Source: Tetraselmis striata
Lineage: Eukaryota > Chlorophyta > Chlorodendrophyceae > Chlorodendrales > Chlorodendraceae
NCBI GenBank assembly: GCA_006384855.1
Contig: VCJN01003096.1
Coordinates: 27,087 to 91,086 of the forward strand
Length of the DNA stretch: 64,000 nucleotides
Reading direction: 5' to 3'
Both the position numbers and the translations under genes were made by a program. The notes beneath the pieces are model-generated. The model was not told the origin of the DNA. It worked only from the letters and a program-made list of their open reading frames with translations, and searched no databases. Positions 37,950-50,639 of the stretch are shown piece after piece. Position 1 is the first letter of the stretch. Each line of letters opens with the position of its first letter.

Positions 37950-39615
37950 TATCATTTGTCATGTTGATTTGTTGAGTCGCAGACTAGCATCATGTTGGGC
38001 TTTTTGGATCTCATTTTCCAGAGCACACACGCTCATTGGTTGCAGTCACGCTACATAGTGTGTCATCAGCAGCTGCTTGGGATACAGTCATGGTCACCAA
38101 TGCTCGGTCAATCTCATTGCGCCAAATGCCATGGTTGCACACTTTTGACACCTGCACCATGGACAAAGCCATCCCCCCCCCCCCCCCCCCCCCCCCCGGC
38201 CGCCGCCATTTGGCCAAAGGCTCCAAACCCGTTTCAGAATGTACGTCAATAAACCATGTTTGGTCCATAACCGCTTTGGATCTTATTCGCACAGGTTGTG
38301 CCACAACATGTCGCCCATGAAACAAGGTGCAAGGCTAAAATGGTGACTGGGCCGCTACGTGGAGATCCGCCATCCAAAAGCAGCTGCTTGCCGACCTTGC
38401 GCATGCCAACACGAGTGACGAAGTGGGCTACCTCATGGGGAGGCCCCACCCAGCAATCGAGCATGACTGATGTTGGCTCGTACGGATGTCAGACACGGGG
38501 GTAACTAAGCTGCTAATGCGCTTGTATTCTATACGAGTAGCAGCATTTTTGCTCTTTGACCCGACCCGATCCAACCATACGGTGCTTGCCCGACATCCGC
38601 TCACGTGGGCTTCCGTACCCACTACTGGAGTTTGGATTCATCGTCAGAGCGCGAAGCTATAAATATTTGCACACCGTGGTGGCAAGGCTTTTTTTTTTTT
38701 TTTTTGCAATGTAGCTTGCTGCCCATGTCACATGCAGTATACCCCGTAGCCCAAAGGCTATAGATCTCACACCATGCGCCTAGTAGCAGCGCATACAAGT
38801 GGTCGCTAACCCGTCATTTCTGAAATACATATATCGGCAATTAGTCGGCGTGTACATGTATAAGCGCCCTCCAGAACGCCGCACTAGTGCATCGTTGTAT
38901 GCATGCTGTTTTATTCCCGCGCACTGTGAGAGAAGTGTGAGAGAATATATTGCGTTTCCAATAAAAAAATGTAATGCGATCGCACGCGTTGCAAATGCAT
39001 GGGGGCGCGCATGCTCTCTAGCATGCATTCGCTTGATAGTAGGTGAATAAATTCCGGGAATATCGTCGCGCCAAGTGCGTGTTCTCGTGGCAACGTGCCC
39101 TTGCATCATATGTCACAAACTCTACAACAGAACATCCCTTGTGTTGGGAAGGCCTGAAAGTTGCAGGACATCGGTGGCATAAGACGTGACAAGCTATCTG
39201 AACCAAGCCCCGCCATAGGGGAAGTAGCCCGTATGAAAACCTTTTACATGCACACCTACCACAAAAAGCGTGGAAGGCTAGGGCGTGAATGATCGGCATG
39301 ACGCCAGAACAATGATTCAATATAACGAATAAAATGCAGAAAATTAAAAGCACACATTGTTGTCTATAAACATGGGAAAACGTCCGAATGCTAAGTTGTT
39401 GATCTACTTGATAACTTTAGCAGCTTGAGTCTTTGGCACAATGGCTTGCGCCTAGGACCCCACAAAGTGGTTTAACTCTGGACTCATAGTTTTGAAAAAC
39501 CGTTTCCAAGCCCGTAAATAACGTCAGCGAATTGCAAATCTGAGCGCGAAAGCCCTGAAATTTACGGTAGTGCCCTCATCCCGTAAAGCCCGCATTTGGC
39601 ATGTCCTTTCCAACG
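37950..39615. other. no gene seen
   Basis: A C-run at about 38167-38197, a T-run at about 38690-38705 and AT-rich intergenic sequence. A minus-strand frame near 38250-38460 has no recognised motif. Confidence 0.5.
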
Positions 39616-39624
39616 CGACCTCGC

Positions 39625-41905
39625 GAGAAAAGCGCAATATTATAGCGTAAACGGTAGAGGCCACTATACTTCACTTTTGACTCACTGAAAATGGGACAAT
39701 TTACTAGCTCACGCGCCAAACAATGTACTACAGACATACATATACAGCGCAAAGTACTGTACGGGTACTCGCCGTCGCCGCCGCCATCCCTTATCCCGCC
39801 CACTCGAGTGGAGGGGGGGCTGCGCAGTACTACTAGTCGCTACTAGTATACCTTTCCACCACCGCCAAGGCTGCCCAGAACCCAAACCGGGCCGTGGCAG
39901 ACAGTTAGCGACTATTCATAGGAAAGGATCCCACGCGACACAGGCATGCAGGGTCTTAACTTACACAAAAAGGCGCGAACGCCCGGATCCGTGACATGAA
40001 TGGACTCCGCCTACCTTCGGCGTAGGTGTGCACGGCTGGTGAGTAGGCAGCTATAGAGACTTGCAGCTCACGCTATCGGTTACTGCCATGCAGGCTGGGA
40101 TAGGTCCCATCGCGATGGAGGTGCCTAGCAACCCCCCCCCCCCCCGCTTCCCCCCCGCACGCGGCCACCCTCTCGAGAGTCTGCCAGCCGGTCCGCCCGA
40201 CCCGCTCGACCAAGGGCTGCGTCTGCTCGACGTGCCCCCATCCAACGCTCTCGTCGCGTGGCGGCCCTTGCCGTTGGACCTAGCCGGGCCGATACGCAGT
40301 CAGTGGCGGGTCAGGGGCAGGGCCCGCCAGCGGCATGTTGCCGAGCTTGGCTGTCGCTGGCGATGCGGGCGAGGGCTGGCCTACGCATAGCGATAGCCAG
40401 GCTGGGGAGAGCGGCGGGCAGGGAGCCGGCGCGTCGGCAGCCACACCCTGTGGACTTGCGCTCGCATTAGGCGGGGGTGGGGGCGTGCCGGATGCCAGCG
40501 GCTCGGAGGCTGGTAAAGGCGCGACAACCACCATGCTCACGGTAAGAGCTGTGGAATAGGCGGGATGGAGGGCGGGGGCCGGGGGGGGGGGGGGGGGGGA
40601 GGTTGTGGCCGTGCTGTGATGTAATGCTGTGGTAGTGTGGTGCACCTTTGCATTTTTATACGGCTTGCTAATTATGTCGCCATTACACGTTCGACTGACA
40701 GCCCCCGACTCCAAAAACTAGCACGAGCAACGCACTCCCTGCCCCCGCTGCCGACGAGTTGCAGCCGGCCTTAATAGAAGCAACGCCAGTCGCCAAGGTG
40801 GGCGGCCGTGCTGCGATGTAAAGTTGCTGTCCAAAGCTTCTGTTGTTTTCGGCTTGCTAATTATGTCGCCATCGCGCGTTCGACCCACAGCCCCCGATTG
40901 CAAAGCACGAGCGACGCACCCCCTTGCCTTGCTGCCGACGAGTCGCAGCCGGCCTCAAATGAAGCGACGCCAGTCGCCACGGTGGGCGGCCTTGCTTCGA
41001 TGTAAGGCTATGCTAGGCTGTTTTAGTTTTCGACTGGCTATTTATGTCGCCATCGCACGTTCCACCCACAGCCCCCGAGTGCAAAACGTGGCACAAGCGA
41101 CGCACCCCCTTCGCCTTGCTGCCGACGAGTCGCCGCCGGCTCGCATGCGCCACCAGTCGCAAGGGTGGGCGGCTTTGCTGCGATGTAAGGTTAAGCTAGG
41201 CTTTTGCAGTTTCCGGCTTGCTAATTATTATGCCGCCATCGCACGTTCCACCGATAGCCCCCGAGTCCCAAACCTTGCACGAGCGACGCATCCCCTCGCC
41301 CGTTGCTGACGAGTCGCAGCCGGCTTCAACCGAGGCGACGCACGTCGCCAACTTCAGACGCCACTACTTCGGCCAAAGACGCAGGGGGGCGCTGGCCACC
41401 CCCCCTTAACGACTGTTCCAAGGTCGCAACATCACGCAAGGCTGCCCCACGCGAGGAGACGGGCATACCCGACGGCAGACCCGATACAACTTGTTGCCAT
41501 CTCGAGAACTTCCCTACTCAACATTCCCTCATGATCTTGAATGAGTTCCCGCACCTCCCCAAGTGCAGCACGAAGTTCGTGTATAGCCCGCAAGGGGGAA
41601 CCCATACTGACCCCGCAGCCCAACTTCCTACTTGTTTCAGCGATCACTGTTAGACAGGTGTGGGAGGCGGAGAACTGCCTCGACTTCGCGGCAACCTACC
41701 TACCTACCTACCTTCGGAGAACCTGCCTCGACCCGCCGCCTTTGCCTCGTTCCGCCGCCACCAATTGATCATGTACTTTGTGCCAGTACACGCGAACCCT
41801 AAGAACCTGCACAGGGTTAAAGCTAGTAAATTGTCCCATTTTCAGTGAGTCATAAGTGAAGTATAGTGGCCTCTACCGTTTACGCTATAATCTTGTCCCA
41901 TTCCC
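39625..41905. mobile_element. MULE-like DNA transposon, non-autonomous, short copy (2,281 bp)
   Basis: Same terminal inverted repeats as the element at 7988-13168. The 9-base target duplication CGACCTCGC lies at 39616-39624 and 41906-41914. The interior matches the long copy in direct orientation: the left arm, the segment with frame MAALAVGPSRADTQ (40258-40559), about four ~180-bp units starting near 40670, 40851, 41031 and 41214, then the right arm with a shorter (CCTA)n tract. There is no transposase. Different flanks prove independent insertion rather than a segmental duplication. Confidence 0.87.
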
Positions 41906-41914
41906 CGACCTCGC

Positions 41915-42473
41915 ACGCTACAATCGGGCACGGTTTCGCAGAATTGCGCCTGATGATGGCAACATAACTAATGTAATTGCAGCGACATATGTCTAAATAG
42001 CACGGGCAAAGCGCTCTAAGTCATGTGCTCTGTCGCTCTAGGATATATTTTCCTCAATGAAAAATATATCATTTGCGGGCATTACTTTTAAAATATATAC
42101 ACCTCGATGAAAATTCATCATTGATTTTCAGAAATTTGCAATGACTTTCATGACAATTTTCAACCCACATCTGGACATATGACGACTTGGGCTGTGTCGG
42201 GGCGGGGACGGGCGGCGCGGTGCGATGGGGGCTACTTGGTCGTGAAAAAGGGGGTGTCGCAACGACCCGCGACGAGCTCAGATAGGGCGGCCGCGACTCG
42301 CTAAGTTCTCATCAACACCCGTCGCCTAACTTATCTATTGTACGGTATAAAATCGAATAGAAGGAAAAAAGAGAATGAAATATAGGGAAGGGGCGCTCAG
42401 GGCGCCGCCGTGCATCCAGGCACCTGCCCCCCCCCCCCCCCCCGCCAACTTGGCGGCCCGCACAGAAGTGCCG
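41915..42473. other. no gene seen
   Basis: AT-rich words (AAAAATATATCATT) and a C-run at about 42427-42443 before the hAT target site. No coding signal. Confidence 0.5.
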
Positions 42474-42481
42474 GGTAAGTA

Positions 42482-43941
42482 AGGGTTGGGCTGCAGTATC
42501 GAGTGCACTGCAGACTGCAGAAACTGCAGCCTGCAGTTAGCCTACTGCACTGCAGCCTGCAGTACTTCCCGAAAAGGGACTGCAGTGCAGTAACCCAAAC
42601 AGCCCCAAATATCACTGGATAGCGTTTGGATGGCGCCCGCCAATGATAACAAGCCATATGGCGACAGTTCCGGCGGTCCGAGCGCCGCGGATAGCACCGT
42701 ACTCGCTTGTACAGTACCATCACACGTCGCCGCATCGGGGCACATACCAGTAAACCACACACACCAGCCGAACCTATCCTCACTTTACGCTCACCGTGCT
42801 CATCCTCCTCTCGTCACTCTTCGTCAATTACATGGAGGGATACCAGTCTGCCGCGGAGCAAGGCGCAGCAGCGATGGCGGACGAGGCGATGGCAGCGGAC
42901 AGCACCGGCGCCGCAGCGGCCAGCACTGCAGCCAACAGGTCAGAACGAGTGGCACAGACACCACTTGGGATGCAAGCCGACGATATTCTCATCGACAACG
43001 ACGAAGATGACCCACTCTTAGGCCTGAACCCCAGTGCCCCCCCCTGTCTATCCTCAGCAAAGCCGCCGCCGGCTGCTGGGGCGGCACCCAGCGCGAGAAC
43101 AACCGTGCCGTCTGGTATTTTTTCGTGCCGCATGACACTAGCCTACCGCCCGACGAGAGTAGGAAGTCGAACGTCCTGTGTTGTTGGCTGTGCCACTTAG
43201 CCGACACGGGCGGCCTACACGGTTCACTGCCCCACGAGGGCCCCCACGCCTTGTCACCATGCACTTAAGAAATAGAATGAACCTGGATAACATGGGTGCC
43301 TGCGTCTTTATTCAGAAGAATCTGGATTTGGATGCCAAGGTCAAGGAGCTTTTGGCGTCGTACTACGGGGAGGCTGGTTTCAGCGCCGTGGCGGCGGATG
43401 TACTCAAGCCATGCGGGGAGGATTGGCTGGCCAGCCAAGTCCTTGATGGCGAGGGCGAGGGGGAGGCCAGCCGCATTCAATGGGAAGCGGTGGAGTCCAT
43501 GCTGGAGCAGTATGAGGAGGCAGCGCCAGCGGATGAGGAGGCGGGGGATTAGAGGGTTTTTATGCCATCATGCTTTTTTACGCATGTTTCACTATGCATG
43601 CGTGGGGACAGCATCATCGTTGGACACACACAAATGTACACACAGTAGGCTTTCCCCCTCTGTAGGCAATTTAATGATGTATTACAACTTCCACCACGAT
43701 TGCTGCCCCTCTGCATCCGCCATGGCAGCCCCTTTGCCCTTCACTGTCCCGCCCTTCCCTTCCCTAAAATCAGCAAATGCCGTGCTACTGCAGCCTGCAC
43801 TGCAGCCTGCAGTACTGCAGCCCGTTGACTGCAGCCTTAACTGCAGGCTGCACTGCAGGCTGCAGTACTGCAGCCTGCACTGCAGCCTACTGCACTGCAC
43901 TGCAGCCTGCAGTATTCAAAAGTGGACTGCAGCCCAACCCT
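42482..43941 (+). mobile_element. hAT-superfamily DNA transposon, internally deleted (1,460 bp)
   Basis: The ends are a 16-base inverted repeat, AGGGTTGGGCTGCAGT at 42482 and its complement ending at 43941. An 8-base target duplication GGTAAGTA is present at 42474-42481 and 43942-43949. Eight-base duplications and AGGG-type ends are hAT signatures. Subterminal regions (42491-42595 and 43785-43930) are dense in CTGCAG and GCCTGCAGT words, which in hAT elements are typical transposase-binding repeats. The interior codes only for the two ends of a transposase. Confidence 0.88.
42832..43552 (+). pseudogene. hAT transposase remnant: BED finger and C-terminal part
   Basis: An ATG at 42832 (MEGYQSAAEQGAAAMADE) opens an acidic N-terminal region (DDILIDNDEDDPLLG). 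A BED-type zinc finger follows in another frame, from VWYFFVPHD to CCWLCHLADTGG (about 43109-43215). After it a third segment LRNRMNLDNMGACVFIQKNL (about 43263-43325) resembles the RNR..PE.V..LVFI..N stretch of the hAT dimerisation domain, then an acidic tail to TAG at 43552. The whole DDE catalytic core is missing, so the element cannot mobilise itself. A T-run at about 43117 may mark one frame change. Confidence 0.75.
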
Positions 43942-43949
43942 GGTAAGTA

Positions 43950-44549
43950 CTCTCAAGGAACTAACAAATAAAAGCCTGAGCCGGCGTGGAAGCAGGCATA
44001 TGAAATGGGGCTCCACCCATTGACATCAAGTGACCCCCCCCCCCCCCCCATTTAATCGGAATCGTAACGGCGGTCATAGGTCAGAATCTTAAAGCGGCAT
44101 GTCCCGGGTGTATACGCAACTTCTCACTAACATGTGAACCGCTTATTGCGTACCCTTTTGCGCGTTGGCGCCCCGCTGCCCCGGCCCCGACCGCGGCGAG
44201 TTGGCGCCCCACTGCCCCGGCCGTGCTAGCAAAGGAAATGCGGTTTGTGAAATCGACGGACATAAGAGTCGAATCAACTCTTAACTGCGGTCGAAAATGA
44301 TTTATTATGATTGTTGATCATGATTAATGAGGTTGTTGCACTACCCCGCAGGTACAACCTGTATCACCAATGCAAGATAGGGGAGGGGACATCATTCCTG
44401 ACTAGTTATGTATTGTACACCATGACACAAAGGACGGAAGCGCAACTTCTGGATAAAGGCACCCCCCCTGGCTTGCCCCCACGCCCGACTCCAAACCGCC
44501 TACATAGTGTTCCCATGCTGCTGAGTTCTGGTATACACACACATGCAGG
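43950..44549. other. no gene seen
   Basis: Includes a C-run near 44035 and a duplicated GTTGGCGCCCC...GCCCCGGCC motif at about 44163-44222. No protein motif. Confidence 0.45.
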
Positions 44550-44897
44550 TTGTGCGTGAGAAGCCCGAGACACGGAGCGAGGCATGTGGTGTTCATGCGC
44601 AACACATGGGACGAGCAGTGGGCGCCCAATGATGAGTATGGCAAGCATGCCATGCTGCGAGACAGGCGTGCTGAGGTGGAGCAACACGACAACTACGTGT
44701 ATGTTGGGGACATGCCGTACTTCCTGGAGGTTTGCCACACCAGCCCTTCAGTGCCGGACCTCACCCAAGCGGTGTGCCGACTGCACGCAGCTGAGCGCAT
44801 GGTGATAGGGTCCCCCTCGGCACTGGTGTGTGGCAGAGCAAGGCGCCCCTTCGACCAAACATTCGCAAGGGGCATCACGCCTTTCATGTCGCGCTGA
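44550..44897 (+). CDS. open frame of protein-like composition, unknown
   Basis: The frame reads PRHGARHVVFMRNTWDE, then DNYVYVGDMPYFLEVCHTS and LTQAVCRLHAAERMVIG, and ends at TGA 44897. Residue use is balanced and unlike the low-complexity frames nearby. An acceptor-like ATGCAG precedes it, so it could be an exon or a relic of a mobile element. The frame lacks a convincing ATG start and I do not recognise the family. Confidence 0.3.
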   Translation: MCVRSPRHGARHVVFMRNTWDEQWAPNDEYGKHAMLRDRRAEVEQHDNYVYVGDMPYFLEVCHTSPSVPDLTQAVCRLHAAERMVIGSPSALVCGRARRPFDQTFARGITPFMSR

Positions 44898-46670
44898 AGC
44901 ACATCGAGGGTGTTGCTTCTATGCTGATCCGGACATAGTGACAGACCAACACTTATCCCGATTTGACATGTTGTCCTCACATGACGCGGGGCAGTATGTG
45001 TGGCGCACAGATAACACAATGACCCTGCAGTACTAGCTGAAGTTTTGTATAGCTGGTAAATTAAATTTATCAACGTTAGGCTGCCCAGCAATTCCGCTCA
45101 GAGCCCCAGCACCGCTGCCCTGCGCACCCACCGCCCACCGCCCGAAACCTAGCCCCCTTGCGGTTTTGATCAGGGGCGGCTGTGAGGTCTCCGCCATCTA
45201 AATCGACGCCGGTTTAAAACCCCCTTGCCGGCAGTCTGCCGATCAAAACAGTCTGACAGTCTGCTACGTGGGACTGCCAGAGGAGGTGACACGGACAGTT
45301 ATAGCAAGGGGTAAGGCTTGTCAGACTGTTGACACCATTGATGCTAAAACTATAGCACATCTGCGTGCTGCTACTCCCTACTTTACCGGCTACGGGCGAC
45401 CATGCATCAATTGTACCTTTAGGTGCTTTGGCTGGTGGCCCAACTATACCTATGTCCGCAGTCTACTCTCCTAGGGGGGGATGGATCATCTCATGAGATG
45501 GTCTCACTGCAAAATTGTGTGAGTCGACCAGTATAGAACAAGATCATTGCTGCCGGTATCTAGCTTCCCATTGCATGTTGGAGTCATTACGGAGGCCAAT
45601 TAATGGCCCGGTGGCCTCGTCCACGCCCCACGTCATGTTGGGTTACGGCAGGAAGGCTGCCCTCAGTGTTGCATGTTTAATTGATATGGGTCCGGGTAAT
45701 CGGGGACGATGCCACCCGCCAAGTCAGCTTCCCAATTCTTGGCAGCCTCTATCAGTCTACGCACACTTCTCAACGTGTGATGGTTCATGTAGCGGGACAG
45801 CAGGGCCGTAGCCGCGAGCGCCATTGCCGTGAATAGCTTAAACTAGTCGACGAAGTCTTCCCGCAGCTTTGAGCAGCCTAGTTCGTGGGTCCTTGTCGAT
45901 GCACACTTCCATGGCGCGGTGCAGGCGAGCCCGCGCGGCAGCGAGCCATTTCCCGTCGAATTCGCTCAACATGCCTCCATCAGAAACCCGGATATCCTCC
46001 GGCGCGTCTAAGATGCTGAAGAACTTCAAACCCATGCGAGCATGTGCCCCTACGGTGAGGATGCCCGGCCATGTCTGTTCCTTGTTGAGAGAGGTGTACA
46101 TGCTGGTGTCGCTCCTGCGGGTTGGAACCCACCCCCGCTCGAGATGGATGCACCCCTCACGACCAGTTGCCGGTCCAGGTAACGGGTGAACTTTCTAGGG
46201 ACACCGTCGTACGATGCGGGCAGCTGGTTGGCCATATAAAGCGAGGCGGGGAACTGTGGATGGTGAGTAACGCTGATTGCCGGCGGCGGGTGGATGCTGG
46301 TTGAGTACATGGGTTTGGGTTTGGTCGTTGGGAGAAGCCGACAAATTTGATGCACCGTGTGCCGACCGGCCCCTTGCGGCACGTGCTACAAGCCGTTGGC
46401 AGCCCCGACGCAATTAGTCGCTTGTCTCATTGTTTGGGCTTGTGCAGACGCGAACCGTCGAATTAAAAGGTCATTACGCGACCCATTCCCCTTTAAGGGC
46501 AGCTACGGACAAATTACGACCCTAGATCACGTATGTGTCATCTGGCGACACGTGTCCGCATTGAAACGCTACATACGGTCGCCAACACACTTACGGTGAT
46601 ACTACGATGTGGATATACCACAGCAAGCGGGGTACTCGCACGACTGCTACGACATGCGGCGCTATATGTA
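44898..46670. other. no firm gene; one minus-strand frame
   Basis: A minus-strand open frame at 45838-46101 contains FFSILDAPEDIRVSDGGM and LHRAMEVCIDKDPRTRLL, protein-like but unrecognised and without a convincing start. The rest shows no coding signal. It may belong to the decayed mobile DNA that follows. Confidence 0.4.
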
Positions 46671-48699
46671 ATAGCGGAGCGCGAGTCATCCAAGCGTGGC
46701 GGTGGACTTAGTTTTGTTGAAAGCAGCAGCTGCGCCTACGTGACGCACTCTCGCACCCCCGGCAGACAATACCGTAGCTGCTCGTCCCCCAATTTTCTCC
46801 ATCATGGCCAAGCAAGCGCCAAGCTAATTCCAGGCACCCCCGTGGGCAAACTTGTGAGGCCTAGAGGCATGCCCATACCACTCGGCGGTGGTATGTGCAG
46901 GACGGGCCGCATCGTTATTTAGGACCTGCGGCAGGCATGCATTGTTCCATGGCCATGCGATGAAATGGCATATCCGCGTTCACCCAGAGCACCCCCAGGG
47001 CGAGGACGCTTTCGGCTTTGCTTTCGCGGACCTACTGGAAAAGTGCACTGAGCGGAAGCAGTACGACGAATAAGTCGGGAAGGAGAAGTTGATGATGCAG
47101 GTTTTCAAGTGTCCGATGAGGGTGTCGTCTCGCTGTATTTTACCTCGTGCGTACCCGACGCGTTGCGTGCCCAGAGTTTGAAACTAGCACCCGAGCCCCC
47201 CCCCGGCCCATCCCCCGCCCCCCCCCCCCCCCCTGCGGAATCTGATATGGGCACATGCGTAAAGAACGCCGTTGTCGACTGTCCATGCCATACTCCAACG
47301 AGCCGGGGGGCTGGAGTCTACCCTTAGCGGTACAATGTGTCGGCGGGTGGCTGACATGAGTGCGCGGAGGATTTTAATTTCACAGGCGTTGACGGCGTAA
47401 ACCGTGCTGCGTTTTTGGTGTTGATCCTGCTGCAGCTCAGGTTAGCAAGGCGGTGCTGTCGGCCGTCTTTGACGAATGCTGGCCGCGGGACATTCAGACA
47501 GGGATCCCTTACCCTTTGAAGAAGACGCCGAAGTTTCCCATCGCCGAGCCCCCGTACACCTATAGATGAGCGGATCTGCTACGCTACCTTCAACTACCAC
47601 GCCGGCTACACAGCCGAAAACCATTGCTACGCAGGAGACCGTCATTGCGGCGTTATTCCGAGAGTATACCCCCTCCCTCTTCCTCCCAGCCCCACTGCAA
47701 CCATCCTTGGCCCGGGTAGTTGTGCCGACGGTGCACTTTGTGCTATCCACGAAGCAGGGGAACGTGAGGAACTACCTCGCTCGGTGTTGCTTCCATGATG
47801 TGGGCAAGGACGCCCAAGGTAGGAAGAAGGGACCACTGCCGAGCGAGGACCGACTCGCGAAGGCCCGCAATCTTGCAGAGGCCTGGCAGCAGAATATTGA
47901 GCTCGAGAAGTACTACCAAGCCGGCAAGTGCCCCCCTTCGGACGTGGTGTTCAATAAATGGCGAAGAGGAGATCTGCGAGGTGACGCCACACTCGGAAGC
48001 CGTAGGTGTTGATTCGCGTTTGTTCTCGCACTTGTTCGATTACACCGCCACCGCCGCGACAAACAATCAACACGTATACTGACTTTCGCAGTTGTTGTGT
48101 CAGACCCCCGCCTAGTCCCTACGTTTGGCGTTAAGCCGACCGTATCGAGTGTTCAACGCTCGTCGGCTGCGGCATGTCCGGCCGCAGTGAACCGGGTCGT
48201 GTCGCTGCCGCTGGCGCGCGGGTACCGCCGCGTCGCCAGAGCTCCTGCCACTTTTTGGTGGGCGTGCTGCTGAAGCAACTTCATAAGACGGCGGGCGGCG
48301 TCATCAAACACAACACCAACGCGGTCAAGAGCATGGCCGCCACGCAAGCCTTCCCCGGCGACGACGTCGACGAGGGCAGTAGCCCGGAGCCCCTGGCCAA
48401 GAAGGCCAAGCAGCCCGCCAAGCCGGCGGTTGGAGTAGTGCCGGTCCGAGGCCGGGGCGGTGCTGGGGCCCGGGCGGGCTGTAGGCCGGCCGGGTCGCGG
48501 GACGGCCGCCAGACCGCCGTGGCAGTAGTAGCCGCTGCCATCACCCGCGACGGAGCTTGAAGTCCACGTTACTGGAGTTCAACACTATGCGGTACGGGGT
48601 CAAATATACTGCAGTGCCCCGGGCCACGGCTGTGGATCGGGTTGAGCGCTCCGTGTTGGGCGACATACAACGGGGGTTGGCAGTGCGGGATGCGGCGTA
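46671..48699 (+). repeat. dispersed family G, copy B
   Basis: Full-length partner of 28366-30225, with a C-run insertion near 47200. The clearest coding stretch, about 47566-48012, contains VRNYLARCCFHDVGKDAQG and LEKYYQAGKCPPSDVVF, followed by the AAGGVIKHNTNAVKS block (about 48290) and the Arg/Gly-rich tail. The copy ends at GCGGGATGCGGCG (48699) and copy C begins at once. Broken; family not recognised. Confidence 0.7.
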
Positions 48700-49390
48700 G
48701 GCCCTCGACCTTGCAGAAGCATGGCAACAGAGCGAGCTCGGGAGGTACTACCAAGCCAGCAAGCGCCCCCTTCTAACGTGATGTTCAAGGGCGAGGCGGA
48801 GGTCTGCGAGGTGACGCCGTATCACTCATCGGAAGCTGCAGGTGAGTCGCATTTGTTTTCACACTTGTTCAATTACACAGCCACCGCCGCGACAAGCAAT
48901 TAACTCGCATACTGACTTTGCAGTTGTTGTGTCACACCCCCGCCCAATCCCTACGTTTGGCGGTAAGCCGATCGTATCGAGTGTTCAACGCAACAAGGTC
49001 ATTCCGCTGCCGCCGGCGGGCATCGCTGCGTCGCCATAGCTCAACGCCACGTTGGGCATGCTGAAGCAGCAGAAGAAGAAGGCGGACAGCATCATCAAGC
49101 ACACCACCAACGCGGCCAAGAGCCAGGTCGCCACGCAAGCCTTCCCCGGCGACAACGTCGACGAGGGCAGTGGCCCGGAGCTCCGGGTCAAGAAGGCCAA
49201 GCAACCCGCCAAGCCGGCGGCTCGAGTGCCGGCCCGGGGCCGGGGCGGTGCTGGGGCCAAAGCGGGCGGTGGGCCGTTCGGGTCGCGGGACGGCCGCTAG
49301 ACCGCGATAGAAGTAGCCGCTGCCGCCACGACCCGCGATGAGCAGGCCCACCGCCGTGGTGATCCTCGCCGAAACCGGCTGTAAATAATT
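48700..49390 (+). repeat. dispersed family G, partial copy C in tandem with copy B
   Basis: Starts inside the family G unit, at the block corresponding to LAEAWQQ..LEKYYQAG, and repeats the following CEVTP, intervening and IIKHTTNAAKS sections with more divergence than A and B show from each other. It ends in the same Arg/Gly-rich tail. The head-to-tail position against copy B suggests unequal crossing over or nested insertion. Confidence 0.65.
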
Positions 49391-50639
49391 TATTCCCCCC
49401 GCCCACTGCCGCGCACCTCGCCGCCCACTGCCGCGCACCCGCTCACCGGCACCGCCGCGCGCACCAATGCCGCGCGCTATCGCGGATTAGGCCAGTGGCA
49501 GCGAGAATGTCGGGCTTCTAGAGCCACATGCAAAAATAGTGCATTGCGAATATAGCGTCGAGATGACGTGTGATATGCGCCTCATGGAGTTAACTACGAG
49601 TATGACACGGAATGACTACAGACGAGTAGTGTCATCATACTGGTAAGATTACTACGGGGTAATAGGGGGCCTTCGTGAAAATTGGACGCTCACTTTGGAT
49701 CAACATATTAGCGTGCGACGTCTCGCGCGGGCCTAGTCAGCATGTAATCGTTACATGCTTCCGCAGATTCCCAGCGCCGTCGCAGTTGTTACGTGCGTCG
49801 CCTCATCGCATGCCGCCCACGCCGCCACGATCGCCTCCACCCGCTCTTGCAGCACCCGCCCCGCATGAAGCTTCTCGTCCTTGATGACCGGGGCGAGCTT
49901 CTGCAACTTCCTCTCTAGCTTCTTCCTAAAGCCCCCCTTGGCCCCGAAATGGTTGGTTTGTTTTCAAAACTTGCAGATATATATGGGCAGCGTCTGCGGC
50001 CTGCAACAGCGCTGAGATCCACCGCGGGTCCAAATCCCACCGCCGCTTTCACTCCCTGGCCACACCTTCTTCAATTGCACATCCTCCTCAACCACATACT
50101 CGGAGCTCGTGTCGGAAGTAGCGGGAGCGCGTTACCACGCGGCATATCTCAGCAGGGGTGTGAGCTAGTTGGTGGGTGCGGCTGCGGGCGGGCTGTTTAA
50201 AATGGCGAGAGCTGACCCGCACGATGCGCCGTCCACTGCCTCTGGCCCACCCGCCGTAGCCCTCGCACCGGTAGTAGCCCCACCGCCGCGACCGCGTGGC
50301 GGTACAAGTACGAATTTTCGACCGTCGCGCAAAAACACGGATGATTTCCTTCCTCCAATCCTTGATCCCAAGTTCGTTTTCGGTCCCAAGTAATCGAAGG
50401 TTGGACGAGAAGTAGCGTCCAAACTTCACGTACGCGATGTTGTACGGGCTGACGTGTACCGCCATTGCTGACGTGTTCATCTAAAGTGAGCGTCCAAAGT
50501 TCGCGAAGGCCTCTTAATAAAAAAGTATTACATGCTAAGTACGAGGTGGACCGGAAGGCTAGTATGGCAGAGCCGGAGGCCTTGCGGGGCGCGCACTCCA
50601 TCGACATGTTTGCGTATGCCCTGAACACGACGCCACCCC
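49391..50639. other. no gene seen
   Basis: Short frames of random composition. A GTCCAAAGTTCGCGAAGG motif near 50490 resembles GTCCAAACTTCACGTACG near 50428, a short local repeat. Nothing else can be supported. Confidence 0.4.
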
